Under the pieces are notes generated by a model that was not told where the DNA came from, did not search any database, and was given only the letters and a program-made list of their open reading frames with translations. Both the position numbers and the translations under genes were made by a program. From WHTX01 sp038255145 (GTDB taxonomy: Bacteria; Actinomycetota; Acidimicrobiia; Acidimicrobiales; CAIXPF01), in contig JBBSLP010000026.1 of NCBI GenBank assembly GCA_038255145.1, positions 3,967-67,966 on the forward strand: a stretch of DNA of 64,000 nt, given 5' to 3'. Below are positions 38,813-46,956 of this stretch, in pieces. Position 1 is the first letter of the stretch. Each line of letters opens with the position of its first letter.

Positions 38813-39685
38813 ATGGCACGGCGGCAGAACGGCAGCAACGGCAGGCACACGACCCCCTGGAACCCGACGGCGACCCGTCGGCGGGGCCCGGCCGTGGTCG
38901 GGGGACTGGCCCTGCTCGTCACCCTGGGCTCGGGCTGCACGGCCACCACGAGCGAGTGGGCGATGGCGGCCGACGGCGGCATCACCCGGCCCCTGACCGA
39001 CGTCATGCCCGTCTCCTCCACGATCCCTGCGGCCCGGCCCCGCACCCTGTCGGCGGCGCCGGCGACCCCGACGGCCCTCACCACCACGGCGGCGCCGACC
39101 ACCACCACGGTCCCGGCGCCCCCGACCACCACGGCAGCGGCGGCTCCGACCACCACCATGGTCCCCGCGCCCCCGACGACGGCGGTCCCCATCGGGGCGG
39201 CTGCACCCCTGGTGGAGACACCGGCTCCGGTGGCCGAAGCTGCTGCCGCTCCCGAAGCTGCACCGGCCACCAGCGAGGCCAAGTCGTTCAGCCCCGCCAC
39301 CATCGCCGCTCCCCCGGCCGACGCCACCTTCGACACCGGGTCCGAGAGCCAGTTCCTGGCCCTGACCAACGAGGCCCGGGCCGCCATCGGCGTCGGTGCC
39401 CTCACCCGTGACGCCAGCCTCGACTCCTACGCCCGGGCCCACGCCGTGAACATGGCCGAGGCCGGCACCATCTACCACTCCCACGCCGCTGACCTGCTGA
39501 CCGTCTGGCACCTGGTGGGCGAGAACGTGGGCGTCGGGCCCAGCACCCAGCCCATCCAGGACGCGCTGCTGGCCAGCCCCGGCCACTACGCCAACATCAG
39601 CGAGGGTGCCTTCACCCGCATGGGCATCGGCGTCACCGTGGGCGCCGATGGGCGCATCTTCGTGGCCCACGTGTTCGCCGTCTGA
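38813..39685 (+). CDS. CAP (SCP/PR-1) domain secreted protein
   Basis: 290 residues. Hydrophobic signal VVGGLALLVTLGSGC with a possible lipid-attachment cysteine at about 42, then a Thr/Pro/Ala linker (about 60-160), then a CAP domain: FLALTNEARAAIGVGALTRDASLDSYARAHAVNMAE, the zinc/cation His residues in YHSH and GHYANI, and a closing MGIGVTVGADGRIFVAHVF. CAP proteins are extracellular with varied roles. Upstream (38745-38790) the sequence is notably AT-richer and probably holds the promoter. Confidence 0.88.
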   Translation: MARRQNGSNGRHTTPWNPTATRRRGPAVVGGLALLVTLGSGCTATTSEWAMAADGGITRPLTDVMPVSSTIPAARPRTLSAAPATPTALTTTAAPTTTTVPAPPTTTAAAAPTTTMVPAPPTTAVPIGAAAPLVETPAPVAEAAAAPEAAPATSEAKSFSPATIAAPPADATFDTGSESQFLALTNEARAAIGVGALTRDASLDSYARAHAVNMAEAGTIYHSHAADLLTVWHLVGENVGVGPSTQPIQDALLASPGHYANISEGAFTRMGIGVTVGADGRIFVAHVFAV

Positions 39686-39720
39686 GCCCGACCAGCGGTC
39701 CACCGCCGATCAGTGACGCC

Positions 39721-39754
39721 GAACGCCCGCCGGGGAGATCCCCGGCGGGCGTTC
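39721..39754. terminator. Perfect 15-bp bidirectional terminator hairpin
   Basis: GAACGCCCGCCGGGG, loop AGAT, and its exact complement lie between the convergent CAP and CoA-transferase genes, 36 and 20 bases from their stops. Confidence 0.8.
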
Positions 39755-39773
39755 GTCGCGACCAGGTTCGGGC

Positions 39774-40955
39774 TCAGATGATGCGGGCGGCCCGCAGCTC
39801 GGCGATCTCCGCCTCGTCGTAGCCGAGCTCGCCCAGCACCTCGTCGGTGTGCTCGCCCAGCTGCGGAGCCCGGGTGCGGATGACCCCGGGCGAGGCCGAC
39901 AGCACGGCCGGGAACCGGGCCAGGGGGACGGGCTGGGACACGGTCGGGTAGGCCACGTCCTGGAGCACGCCGATCTGGCCCACGTGGGGCAGGTCGAGGG
40001 CCTGCTGGGGGGTGAGCACAGGACCGCCGGGCACCTTGCCCGCCTCCATCGCGTCGAGGCACTCGGCCGTGGTGCGATCGGCGCACCAGGCGCCCATGTA
40101 GGCCGACAGGGCCTCGCCGTTGTCCCCCCGGGCCAGGTCGTCCTTGAAGCGGTCGTCCTTGACCAGGTCGGGGCGACCCACCATCTCGGCCCAGCGCTCG
40201 AACTGGAACGAGCCGATGACCAGGCACATCACCCAGCCGTCCTTGGTGCGGTGCACGTCGGCCGGGCCCGCGGTCTGGCCCCGGTTGTGCGAGGACACCC
40301 GGTCGTTGCGCAGGAGCGACTGCTCGATGAGGGTGGGGCTGTTCCACGTCAGCGCCGTGCGCAGCAGGGCGGCCTCGATGAGCTGGCCCTCGCCGGTCTG
40401 GTTGCGGTGCAGGATGGCGGCCAGGGTGGACATGGCGGCCACGGTGGCGGTGGAGAAGTCGACGTAGGGCACGAAGGCCCGGCTGGGCTGGCCCTCGGGA
40501 CCGGACATGGCCAGGTTGCCCGACGCGGCCTGGGCCAGGCCGTCGAAGCCCACCTTGTGGCTCCAGTCCCCGCCCGAGGCCCAGGCGTTCACCGTGGTCA
40601 GGATGATGTCGGGCTTGATGGCCTTGAGCGTCTCGTAGTCGACGCCCATGGTCTTGAGGGTCTCGGGGGGCAGGTTGGCGATGACGACGTCGGCCGTCTC
40701 GACCAGCCGGCGGACCACGGCCTTGCCCTCGGGCTTGACCGGGTTGAGGGTCAGGCAGCGCTTGTTGCGGTTGCACTGCAGGAACATGGCCCCGACACCG
40801 TCGTCGGTGACCGGGGTGACCCAGCGGTCCTCGCCCCCGTCGACCCGCTCGACGCGGATGACGTCGGCCCCCAGGTCGGCGAGCAGGGCCCCGCAGTACG
40901 GACCGGCGATGTAGCGGCCGAAGTCGACCACCCGGATGCCATCGAGCACGCCCAT
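39774..40955 (-). CDS. Family III CoA-transferase (CaiB/BaiF)
   Basis: 393 residues. GVLDGIRVVDFGRYIAGPYCGALLADLGADVIRVE is the standard opening; FVPYVDFSTATVAAMSTLAAIL holds the expected catalytic aspartate that forms an acyl anhydride; PGGPVLTPQQALDLPHV is the family C-terminal block. These enzymes move CoA between organic acids such as formate/oxalate or bile-acid or carnitine types. A strong GGAGGGGG lies 7 bases ahead of ATG 40955. Acid specificity is not readable; no partner decarboxylase is adjacent (the lyase-like gene is 9 kb away). Confidence 0.9.
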   Translation of the reverse strand: MGVLDGIRVVDFGRYIAGPYCGALLADLGADVIRVERVDGGEDRWVTPVTDDGVGAMFLQCNRNKRCLTLNPVKPEGKAVVRRLVETADVVIANLPPETLKTMGVDYETLKAIKPDIILTTVNAWASGGDWSHKVGFDGLAQAASGNLAMSGPEGQPSRAFVPYVDFSTATVAAMSTLAAILHRNQTGEGQLIEAALLRTALTWNSPTLIEQSLLRNDRVSSHNRGQTAGPADVHRTKDGWVMCLVIGSFQFERWAEMVGRPDLVKDDRFKDDLARGDNGEALSAYMGAWCADRTTAECLDAMEAGKVPGGPVLTPQQALDLPHVGQIGVLQDVAYPTVSQPVPLARFPAVLSASPGVIRTRAPQLGEHTDEVLGELGYDEAEIAELRAARII

Positions 40956-41009
40956 CTGCTGTCCCCCTCCTGCGGGTCGGTCCGTCCGACACGCCTTCGG
41001 CGCGGAGCC

Positions 41010-41015
41010 TAGTGT
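41010..41015 (+). promoter_or_regulatory. -10 box TAGTGT, leaderless
   Basis: TAGTGT ends 8 bases before GTG 41024 and overlaps the alternative GTG 41012, so it favours the later start. Confidence 0.4.
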
Positions 41016-41023
41016 CGACCGCC

Positions 41024-42142
41024 GTGACGCTGGACACGGTTGCCGTCAAGACCCTGCTCGATCGTGCCCGGCGGGAGGTCGACGCCGGCCTGCTGCCCTC
41101 GTGCCAGGTGGCCCTGGGCTACCGGGGTGAGGTGGTGGTCTTCGAGACCTTCGGCGATGCCACCCCCGAGACCCGCTACTCGGTGTTCTCGGCCACCAAG
41201 CCCTTCATCGCCTCGGTCGTCTGGCAGCTCATCGCCGAGGGTCTGATCGACCCCACCGCCCCCGTCGTCGACTACTTCGGGGAGTTCGGGGCCAACGGCA
41301 AGGACCACATCACCGTCGAGCAGGTGATGCTGCACACCAGCGGCTTCCCCACGGCTCCCCTGGGACCGCCGGCGTGGGCCGACCGGGCCCGCCGCCAGGA
41401 GGCCATGGCTGCGTGGCGGCTCAACTGGGAGCCGGGCACCCGCTACGAGTACCACCCGACCTCGGCCCACTGGGTCCTGGCCGAGCTCATCGACCGGGTG
41501 ACGGGTTCGGACTACCGCGACGAGCTCGAGCGCCGGGTGACGGGACCGCTGGGCCTGGGCCGGGTGCTGGGCCTGGCTGCGGACCAGCAGGACGACATCG
41601 CCGAGCTGGTGGCCGTCGGCGACGAGGCCTCCCCTGACGAGCTCGAGGCCGTGTTCGGGGTGGGTGAGCTGGACGTGGGCGAGGTGACCACGGCCATCAT
41701 GCTGCGCTTCAACGAGCCCTCGGCCCGTGAGGTGGGTGTCCCCGGCGGCGGTGCCGTGCTGCGGGCCGACCAGATCGCAACCTTCTACCAGGAGCTGCTG
41801 CACGACAAGGCCGGCCTGTGGCCCGCCGACCTGCTGGCCGACGTGACGGGCCGGGTGCGCAACCGCCTGCCCGACCCCCTCATGGGCACTCCGGCCAACC
41901 GCTCCCTGGGCCTGATCCTGGCCGGGGACGACGGGCGGTCCAACCTGCGGGGCTTCGGTCGGGCCACCTCGCCCGGCGCCTTCGGCCACCCCGGGGCCGC
42001 CGGCCAGCTGGCCTGGGCCGACCCCGCCACCGGCCTGTCCTTCGGCTACGTCACCAACGGCATCGACCTCAACGTCGTGCGCGAACCCAAGCGGGGCACC
42101 GCCCTGTCCTCCCTCGCCGCCGTCTGCGCCACCGCCCCCTGA
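41024..42142 (+). CDS. Beta-lactamase-fold serine hydrolase
   Basis: 372-residue class C beta-lactamase/esterase-like (EstB, DUF beta-lactamase) protein, cytosolic. The SxxK nucleophile motif is SATKPF, the second motif is a Tyr in RYEYHPTSAHW, and the third is HPGAAGQLAWADPATGLSFGYVTNG. Such enzymes are usually esterases or amidases rather than antibiotic hydrolases. The start is taken at GTG 41024 rather than 41012 because of the -10 box. An 8-bp inverted repeat GAGCGGCC/GGCCGCTC after the stop (42141-42182) is a weak terminator. Confidence 0.88.
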   Translation: MTLDTVAVKTLLDRARREVDAGLLPSCQVALGYRGEVVVFETFGDATPETRYSVFSATKPFIASVVWQLIAEGLIDPTAPVVDYFGEFGANGKDHITVEQVMLHTSGFPTAPLGPPAWADRARRQEAMAAWRLNWEPGTRYEYHPTSAHWVLAELIDRVTGSDYRDELERRVTGPLGLGRVLGLAADQQDDIAELVAVGDEASPDELEAVFGVGELDVGEVTTAIMLRFNEPSAREVGVPGGGAVLRADQIATFYQELLHDKAGLWPADLLADVTGRVRNRLPDPLMGTPANRSLGLILAGDDGRSNLRGFGRATSPGAFGHPGAAGQLAWADPATGLSFGYVTNGIDLNVVREPKRGTALSSLAAVCATAP

Positions 42143-42200
42143 GCGGCCGCCACCCCGACCGCTAGGCCCGCCCCGGCCGCTCCGGGCGAGGCCTTTGGCC

Positions 42201-42458
42201 AACCGAACGCACCCACCTACCGCGGCAGTACACCCATGCGTCCGGTCCGGCTTTCACGCAGCCCGGTGGGAACCGAACGCATCCACCTACCGCGGCGGTA
42301 CTCCCATGCGTCCAGCCCAGCTTTCACACGGCCCGCGGGAACCGAACGCATCCACCTACCCCAGCGGTACACGCATGCGTCCGGTCCGTGGCGCCGGCCG
42401 AGCCGCCCGCCAACCGAACGCACCCACCTACCGCTGCGGTACACCCATGCGTCCGGTG
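42201..42458. repeat. Four copies of a 46-bp imperfect palindrome (R1-R4)
   Basis: Units begin AACCGAACGC at 42201, 42271, 42340 and 42412 and end near TGCGTCCGGT; spacing is 70, 69 and 72 bases. Within each, ACCGAACGCA pairs with TGCGTCCGGT and an inner TACCGC/GCGGTA closes a hairpin (best in R4). R1-R3 also share the spacer GCTTTCAC. They fill most of the 410-base gap before the AbiEi/DUF559 gene. A fifth copy follows that gene. No protospacer-like variable spacers, so not CRISPR. Confidence 0.85.
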
Positions 42459-42539
42459 CCATGGTCCGTCAGGACTGACCGGGCTGGGCGGGCGACCCCC
42501 TGGACGATCGCCGTTAGCTTCATTGTCATACCTGCTGAG

Positions 42540-42545
42540 TACCGT
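42540..42545 (+). promoter_or_regulatory. -10 box TACCGT, leaderless
   Basis: TACCGT ends 7 bases before ATG 42553, within an AT-richer stretch after the repeat array. Confidence 0.45.
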
Positions 42546-42552
42546 TCGGTGC

Positions 42553-43437
42553 ATGGATCCCCTCGTCGTCGCCGCCCGCCTCGTTGCCGGCCGCCATGGC
42601 GTTCTGACCAGGGCCGCACTGCTGAAGCAGGGCGTCAGCGACCGACGGTTGCACGGGCTGCTGAGCAACGGACGCCTCGTGCGGCTCCACCCCGGCGTGT
42701 ACCGGTGGGAGGGCAGCGCACCGACGTGGCACCAGCAGGCACTGGCCGCAGTGCTCGCCGCTGACCCCGCTCTGCTGTCGCACACGAGCGCCGCCGCCCT
42801 GCACGAGCTTGCCGGGTTCAGGCCGGGGCGGCTGCACCTGGTCGTCGCCGCTGGTCACCGGCCTCGGCCGCACGGGTGCCAGGTGCACCAGCTGCGATCC
42901 TTCGGCGACGTCGCCCGCACGGTGGTGGACGGCATCCCCGCCGTTGCCGTCCCCGTGGCGCTCGTCCAGGTGGCCGCGTGCGTCAGCGCCAGTCGCCTCG
43001 AGGACGCCGTCGACGACGCTCTGTGTCGTCGGTTGACGACGGTCGAGGAGCTCGGTTCGGTGTGTCGACGGGGCCGACCGGGATCAGCACAGCTGCGGGC
43101 CCTCCTGGTCGCATGGTCCGCCGACGGTCGGCCCGACACCCTGTCCGAGGCCCGGTTGCTACGGCTGCTGTTGGGACGGGGACTGCCGCGTCCGACCCTG
43201 CAACATCCCGTTGGCCGGTACCGGGTCGATCTGGCCTATCCCGACCAGCGCATCGCCATCGAGTACGACTCGTTCCGATGGCACGAGGTCCGTCGTTCCC
43301 GGGCCGGCACCCTGGCCCGCCGAAACGCCCTCGAGGGTGCGGGGTGGCATGTCCTGGTCGCTGCCGAGGCTGATCTGGTCGACGGGGCCGGGCGGATCGC
43401 CGCCGCAGTGACCGCCCTGTTGCGAGCCGCGGCGTGA
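42553..43437 (+). CDS. AbiEi-type antitoxin domain fused to DUF559 nuclease-like domain
   Basis: 294 residues. The N-terminus (AGRHGVLTRAALLKQGVSDRRLHGLLSNGRLVRLHPGVYRW) is the AbiEi_4 winged-helix found in type IV antitoxins; the C-terminus is DUF559, a Vsr/PD-(D/E)xK-like fold with VDLAYPDQRIAIEYDSFRWH, which supplies the Asp and Glu of the metal site. The middle is the long helical region usual in such proteins. There is no adjacent AbiEii toxin. Codon bias is looser than in flanking genes. Its defence, nuclease or repeat-handling role is unproven; palindromic repeats flank it on both sides. Confidence 0.85.
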   Translation: MDPLVVAARLVAGRHGVLTRAALLKQGVSDRRLHGLLSNGRLVRLHPGVYRWEGSAPTWHQQALAAVLAADPALLSHTSAAALHELAGFRPGRLHLVVAAGHRPRPHGCQVHQLRSFGDVARTVVDGIPAVAVPVALVQVAACVSASRLEDAVDDALCRRLTTVEELGSVCRRGRPGSAQLRALLVAWSADGRPDTLSEARLLRLLLGRGLPRPTLQHPVGRYRVDLAYPDQRIAIEYDSFRWHEVRRSRAGTLARRNALEGAGWHVLVAAEADLVDGAGRIAAAVTALLRAAA

Positions 43438-43497
43438 CCGGGCGCGTCGCCGCCCGGGACCGGCGGGCCCGACGTCGGGACGGCGCACCGGTGAGGT

Positions 43498-43540
43498 CAA
43501 GCGGACGCATCCACCTACGCCACCGGTAGGCGCAAGCGTT
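43498..43540. repeat. Fifth copy of the palindromic repeat (R5)
   Basis: GGACGCATCCACCTAC starts a 40-base segment that aligns without gaps to R2, identical at about three quarters of positions by eye. It has its own inner CCTAC/GTAGG pairing and an outer TGAGGT (43492-43497) / ACCTCA (43542-43547) pair. It lies 60 bases after the AbiEi/DUF559 gene. Confidence 0.7.
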
Positions 43541-43592
43541 CACCTCAGTGGCCGGGGCCGGGCCGGGGCCAGGCCCGCTGGAGCCTGGAGGG

Positions 43593-43904
43593 CTACTGGA
43601 GCTCGGCGGCGGCGTCGAAGCCGTCGAGCTCGCCGCCGCCGCGGAACACGTGGGCCCGACCGTCGCTGCGCACGAGCAGGCCGGGGCCCCACAACTGGCG
43701 GTGCTCGTCGGTCTCCATGTGCACGTCGTAGGCCGACATGGGCAGGTGGAGCTCGTTGCGCGTGGTGACGACGATCTCCCAGTCCACCTGGCCGCAGGCA
43801 TCGTCCTGGGCCACCACCAGGTCGCCGTAGCGCACGTCCACGGGGATGCCGTTGAGGCGCAGGTGGCCGAAGCGGATGCGCTTGTGTCGCACGGCCACCT
43901 CCAA
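43593..43904 (-). CDS. Small protein of unknown function
   Basis: Up to 103 residues, hydrophilic, no membrane segment. Reads KRIRFGHLRLNGIPVDVRYGDLVV, then VDWEIVVTTRNELHLPMSAYDVHMET, then a LWGPGLLVRSDGRAHVFRGGGEL end: an all-beta pattern I cannot assign. Start is uncertain between TTG 43904, GTG 43898 and GTG 43892. TAAGGT at 43928-43933 (minus strand) may be its -10. Confidence 0.6.
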   Translation of the reverse strand: MEVAVRHKRIRFGHLRLNGIPVDVRYGDLVVAQDDACGQVDWEIVVTTRNELHLPMSAYDVHMETDEHRQLWGPGLLVRSDGRAHVFRGGGELDGFDAAAELQ

Positions 43905-43988
43905 GACGAGCGCAGCGGGACACCCGACCTTACTCCCGCGCCGCGTGCCGTCCCCAGCCTCGAGAAGGGGGTTGACGTTCGGGAGTTA

Positions 43989-44000
43989 ACGACATATCGT
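43989..44000. promoter_or_regulatory. Candidate PadR operator
   Basis: ACGA-CATA-TCGT is a short dyad in an AT-rich patch, next to the 8-bp palindrome GATGCATC (44001-44008), upstream of the PadR gene. The TATCGT within it could be the -10. PadR regulators typically repress themselves through such ATATCG-type sites. Confidence 0.4.
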
Positions 44001-44073
44001 GATGCATCAAGGACCGATCATCCGCTCCAGGCGGTGGGCCATCCGGGTCCACCCCCACAACACAGGAGCAACC

Positions 44074-44769
44074 ATGCGCAACTTCCATGACACCGACCGT
44101 GACGGCAACGACGAGCGCACCCCGTGGTCACCTCTCGGCCCCTGGGACCGCGGCTCACGTGGGCCCCGCCGGGGTCGACGTGGTCCCGGCGGCTTCGGGC
44201 CCGGCGGCTTCGGCCCCGGGTTCGTGCCCGGCTTCGGTCCCCCTCCCGGAGGCCCCGGCTTCGGCCCTCCCCCTGGTCGGCGTCGGCGCAACCGGGGCGA
44301 CGTCCGGGCCGCCGTCCTGCGGGTCCTGGCCGACGGGCCCATGCACGGCTACCAGATCATCCAGGAGCTGACCGCCCGCAGCGGCGGGGTGTGGCGCCCC
44401 AGCCCGGGCGCCGTCTACCCCACCCTCTCCCAGCTCGAGGACGAGGGCCTGGTCACCGGCCGTCAGGACGAGGGCCGCAACGTCTTCGAGCTGACCGACA
44501 CCGGTCGCACCGAGGCCGAGCGCGTCAGCCAGGACCCCCGGGCCCCGTGGGCCACCGACGACGACCTGGTCAACCTGCACGAGCAGTTCGAGCAGCTTGC
44601 CGGGGCCATCGGCCAGGTGGCCCGAGCCGGCAGCCCCGCCCAACGGGCGGAGGCCACCCGCTTGGTCACCGAGGCCCGCCGGGCCGTCTACCGGATCCTC
44701 GCCGAAGACGATCAACCCGCCGCCGGCGAGTCCCAGCCGGCCGATGAGGCCGAGGGCACCACGGCCTGA
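44074..44769 (+). CDS. PadR family regulator with Gly/Phe/Pro-rich N-terminus
   Basis: 231 residues. Residues 1-72 are disordered and rich in Arg, then GPGGFGPGGFGPGF and GFGPPPG repeats. The PadR winged helix follows: GDVRAAVLRVLADGPMHGYQIIQEL, GVWRPSPGAVYPTLSQLEDEGLVTG, FELTDTGRTEAE. A C-terminal helical dimerisation segment ends the protein. ATG 44074 is set by AGGAG at 44064-44068. PadR proteins are ligand-responsive repressors often acting on an adjacent transporter; none is adjacent here, so it may control itself and distant genes. Confidence 0.9.
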   Translation: MRNFHDTDRDGNDERTPWSPLGPWDRGSRGPRRGRRGPGGFGPGGFGPGFVPGFGPPPGGPGFGPPPGRRRRNRGDVRAAVLRVLADGPMHGYQIIQELTARSGGVWRPSPGAVYPTLSQLEDEGLVTGRQDEGRNVFELTDTGRTEAERVSQDPRAPWATDDDLVNLHEQFEQLAGAIGQVARAGSPAQRAEATRLVTEARRAVYRILAEDDQPAAGESQPADEAEGTTA

Positions 44770-44810
44770 GCCATCCGGGCAGCGGTTGGCCGGTGGTGGT
44801 GAGACCGCCA

Positions 44811-44837
44811 CCCCCGCCAGCACCCCGCTGGCGGGGG
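44811..44837. terminator. 11-bp hairpin between convergent genes
   Basis: CCCCCGCCAGC, loop ACCCC, GCTGGCGGGGG, 42 bases after the PadR stop and 28 bases beyond the opposing stop at 44865. Confidence 0.7.
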
Positions 44838-44864
44838 CGGCGTCGTTGGCGACCGAGGCCAGCC

Positions 44865-45695
44865 TCAAGTAGCCAGGCGCTGGACGGCGCCGTCGACCAG
44901 GGCCAGACCGTCGAGGCCGGGCAGGCGGTCCATCTGGCGGTCGATGCGGGCCGCGGCCCGGCGACCCTCGTCGTCGGCGAACAGGTGGCGCACCAGGAAG
45001 GCCACCTCCTCACCAGGCATCACATCGGAGCCCACGGGCCGCCAGCGGCGCTCGAGGGCGAAGCGGGTCAGGGTCCGGGCCCGACGGCTCGTCTCCAGAC
45101 ACCGTTGGGCCTGGCCCCGGTAGAAGGCGATGTGCCGCCCCTCCTGGCGCATGATCCGACCCAACAGGTCGGTCAGCACCGGGTGCTGGGCCTGGGCCGC
45201 CAGTCGGGCGTACCCGGCCTGGGTGGTCAGCTCGTTCAACGCGCCCCACGCCATCTGCAGCGCGGTGTAGTCCCGCCCCACCAGGGCCGAGGCCACGCCG
45301 TGGACCAGGGGAGCCAGCCGGTCCCGCACCCCGAGGCCACCCCGCAGGGGGGCCACGCGCTGGGCGTTGGCCCCCTCGCCGTGGCGGGCGAGCACATCGC
45401 CGATCGCCTCGCCGTGCCAGTGCTCCTCATACGCCCACGTGGTCAGGAACGTGGTGACCTCGGGGTCCTGGTGGGCGGGGGTGACGAGGATGTCGCGCAG
45501 GTAGCACACGGTGTGGTGCTCGACGTCGTGCATGTAGCGCAGGCAACGCAGGGTGGCCTCGTCGAGGGGCTGGTCCCGGAACGCATCGAAGCCGAGGCCG
45601 GCCAGGTCGAGTCGGCCCGAGCGGGCCGCGGGGTGGTGATCGTTCCGCACACCCGGTCCTTCGGCGCCCCCGACCACGCGGATGGGGCCCGACAT
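44865..45695 (-). CDS. Ferritin-like diiron protein (acyl-ACP desaturase-like)
   Basis: 276 residues, mostly helical. Four helices supply a carboxylate-bridged diiron site: HDVEHHTVCYLRD, TWAYEEHWHGEAIGD, GALNELTTQAGYARLA and RIMRQEGRHIAFYRGQA, giving Glu and ExxH ligands in the usual order. This resembles stearoyl-ACP desaturase relatives rather than bacterioferritin. Substrate unknown; the neighbouring acyl-CoA dehydrogenase is divergent and suggests a lipid setting. Confidence 0.78.
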   Translation of the reverse strand: MSGPIRVVGGAEGPGVRNDHHPAARSGRLDLAGLGFDAFRDQPLDEATLRCLRYMHDVEHHTVCYLRDILVTPAHQDPEVTTFLTTWAYEEHWHGEAIGDVLARHGEGANAQRVAPLRGGLGVRDRLAPLVHGVASALVGRDYTALQMAWGALNELTTQAGYARLAAQAQHPVLTDLLGRIMRQEGRHIAFYRGQAQRCLETSRRARTLTRFALERRWRPVGSDVMPGEEVAFLVRHLFADDEGRRAAARIDRQMDRLPGLDGLALVDGAVQRLAT

Positions 45696-45727
45696 CGACG
45701 GCTCGGCAGTGTGAACAGCGACTCACC

Positions 45728-45733
45728 TACGAT
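45728..45733 (+). promoter_or_regulatory. -10 box TACGAT, leaderless
   Basis: TACGAT ends 7 bases before ATG 45741. Confidence 0.45.
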
Positions 45734-45740
45734 GTGACGC

Positions 45741-46898
45741 ATGGCCATCGAGTGGACCTCCGAGCACGAGATGTTCCGCCGCACCGTGCGTGACTTCGTG
45801 ACCAGCGAGGTCGCTCCCCACACCGTGGCCTGGGAAGCGGCCGGCTCGTTCCCGGCCCACGAGCTGTTCAAGCGCATGGGCGATCTCGGCTTCCTCGGCG
45901 TCGAGTACGACCCCGCCTTCGGCGGCCAGGGTGCGGACCACACCTACACGGCCATCCTCGCCGAGGAGCTCTCCCGGGTCGACACCATGTCGGTGGCCAT
46001 GGCCACCGGCGTGCAGACCGACATGGCCACCCCGTCGTTGCACGCCTTCGGCACCCCCGAGCTCAAGAAGCGCTTCCTCGAGCCGGCGCTGCGGGGCGAG
46101 ATGGTGGCGTCGATCGCCGTGACCGAGCCCGATGCCGGCAGCGACGTGGCCGCCATCCGCACCCGGGCCGTGCGTGACGGCGGCGAGTACGTCATCAACG
46201 GGGCCAAGCTCTACATCACCAACGGCATCCAGGCGGACTGGTTGTGCGTGCTGGCCCGGACCTCGGGTGACGGTGGCTACCAGGGCATGAGCCAGATCGT
46301 CGTACCCACCGACCGGCCCGGCTTCTCGGTGTCCCGCAAGCTCGACAAGCTGGGCATGCGGGCCTCGGACACGGCCGAGCTCACCTTCGACGACGTGCGG
46401 GTCCCCGCCGAGTACGTCATCGGCGTCGAGGGGCGGGGCTTCCAGCAACAGATGACCCAGTTCCAGAGCGAGCGCATGATCGGCGCCTACAACGCCATCG
46501 GCGCCTGTCGGGACGCCCTCGATCGCACCCGGCTCTACCTGCGCGAGCGCAAGGCCTTCGGCGCCCCCCTGGCCGCCAACCAGTACATCCAATACACCCT
46601 GGCCGGGTTGTCCGCCCGCTTCTCCATGTTCGAGACCTACTGCCACGACTGCGCCCTGGGCTACGTGCGGGGCGAGGACACCAGCCGCCAGACCACCATC
46701 TGCAAGCTGGAGGCCGGGCGACTGCTGCGCGAGGTGGCCGACTGGTGCCTGCAGTTCCACGGAGGCATCGGCTACATCGAGGAGACGTGGACGGCCCGGT
46801 TCTTCCGCGACGCCCGTCTGTGGTCCATCGGCGGCGGCGCCGACGAGATCATGCTGCGCACCATCGCCCGCCTCGACGGGTTCGACGCCTCGAGTTGA
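45741..46898 (+). CDS. Acyl-CoA dehydrogenase
   Basis: 385 residues, standard family length. Key blocks: GFLGVEYDPAFGGQGADH, IAVTEPDAGSDVAAIRTRA, INGAKLYITNG, the FAD-side KAFGAPLAANQYIQYTLA and a closing FHGGIGYIEETWTARFFRDARLWSIGGGADEIMLRTIA. The WSIGGGADEIM ending is like long-chain/citronellyl-CoA-type members rather than short-chain ones. It oxidises an acyl-CoA at C2-C3 and passes electrons to ETF. It is paralogous to the enzyme at 30041-31318 but only distantly. Confidence 0.94.
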   Translation: MAIEWTSEHEMFRRTVRDFVTSEVAPHTVAWEAAGSFPAHELFKRMGDLGFLGVEYDPAFGGQGADHTYTAILAEELSRVDTMSVAMATGVQTDMATPSLHAFGTPELKKRFLEPALRGEMVASIAVTEPDAGSDVAAIRTRAVRDGGEYVINGAKLYITNGIQADWLCVLARTSGDGGYQGMSQIVVPTDRPGFSVSRKLDKLGMRASDTAELTFDDVRVPAEYVIGVEGRGFQQQMTQFQSERMIGAYNAIGACRDALDRTRLYLRERKAFGAPLAANQYIQYTLAGLSARFSMFETYCHDCALGYVRGEDTSRQTTICKLEAGRLLREVADWCLQFHGGIGYIEETWTARFFRDARLWSIGGGADEIMLRTIARLDGFDASS

Positions 46899-46956
46899 AC
46901 CACCGGAGGCCGGCCGACGGTGCGCCTCAGCGGCGCGGGCTGCATCGGGCCCCGGA

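Noticed and set aside
42201..42458. Possible CRISPR array
   Set aside because: The spacers between units are themselves similar (GCTTTCAC) and the repeats are internally palindromic over their whole length; no cas genes nearby.
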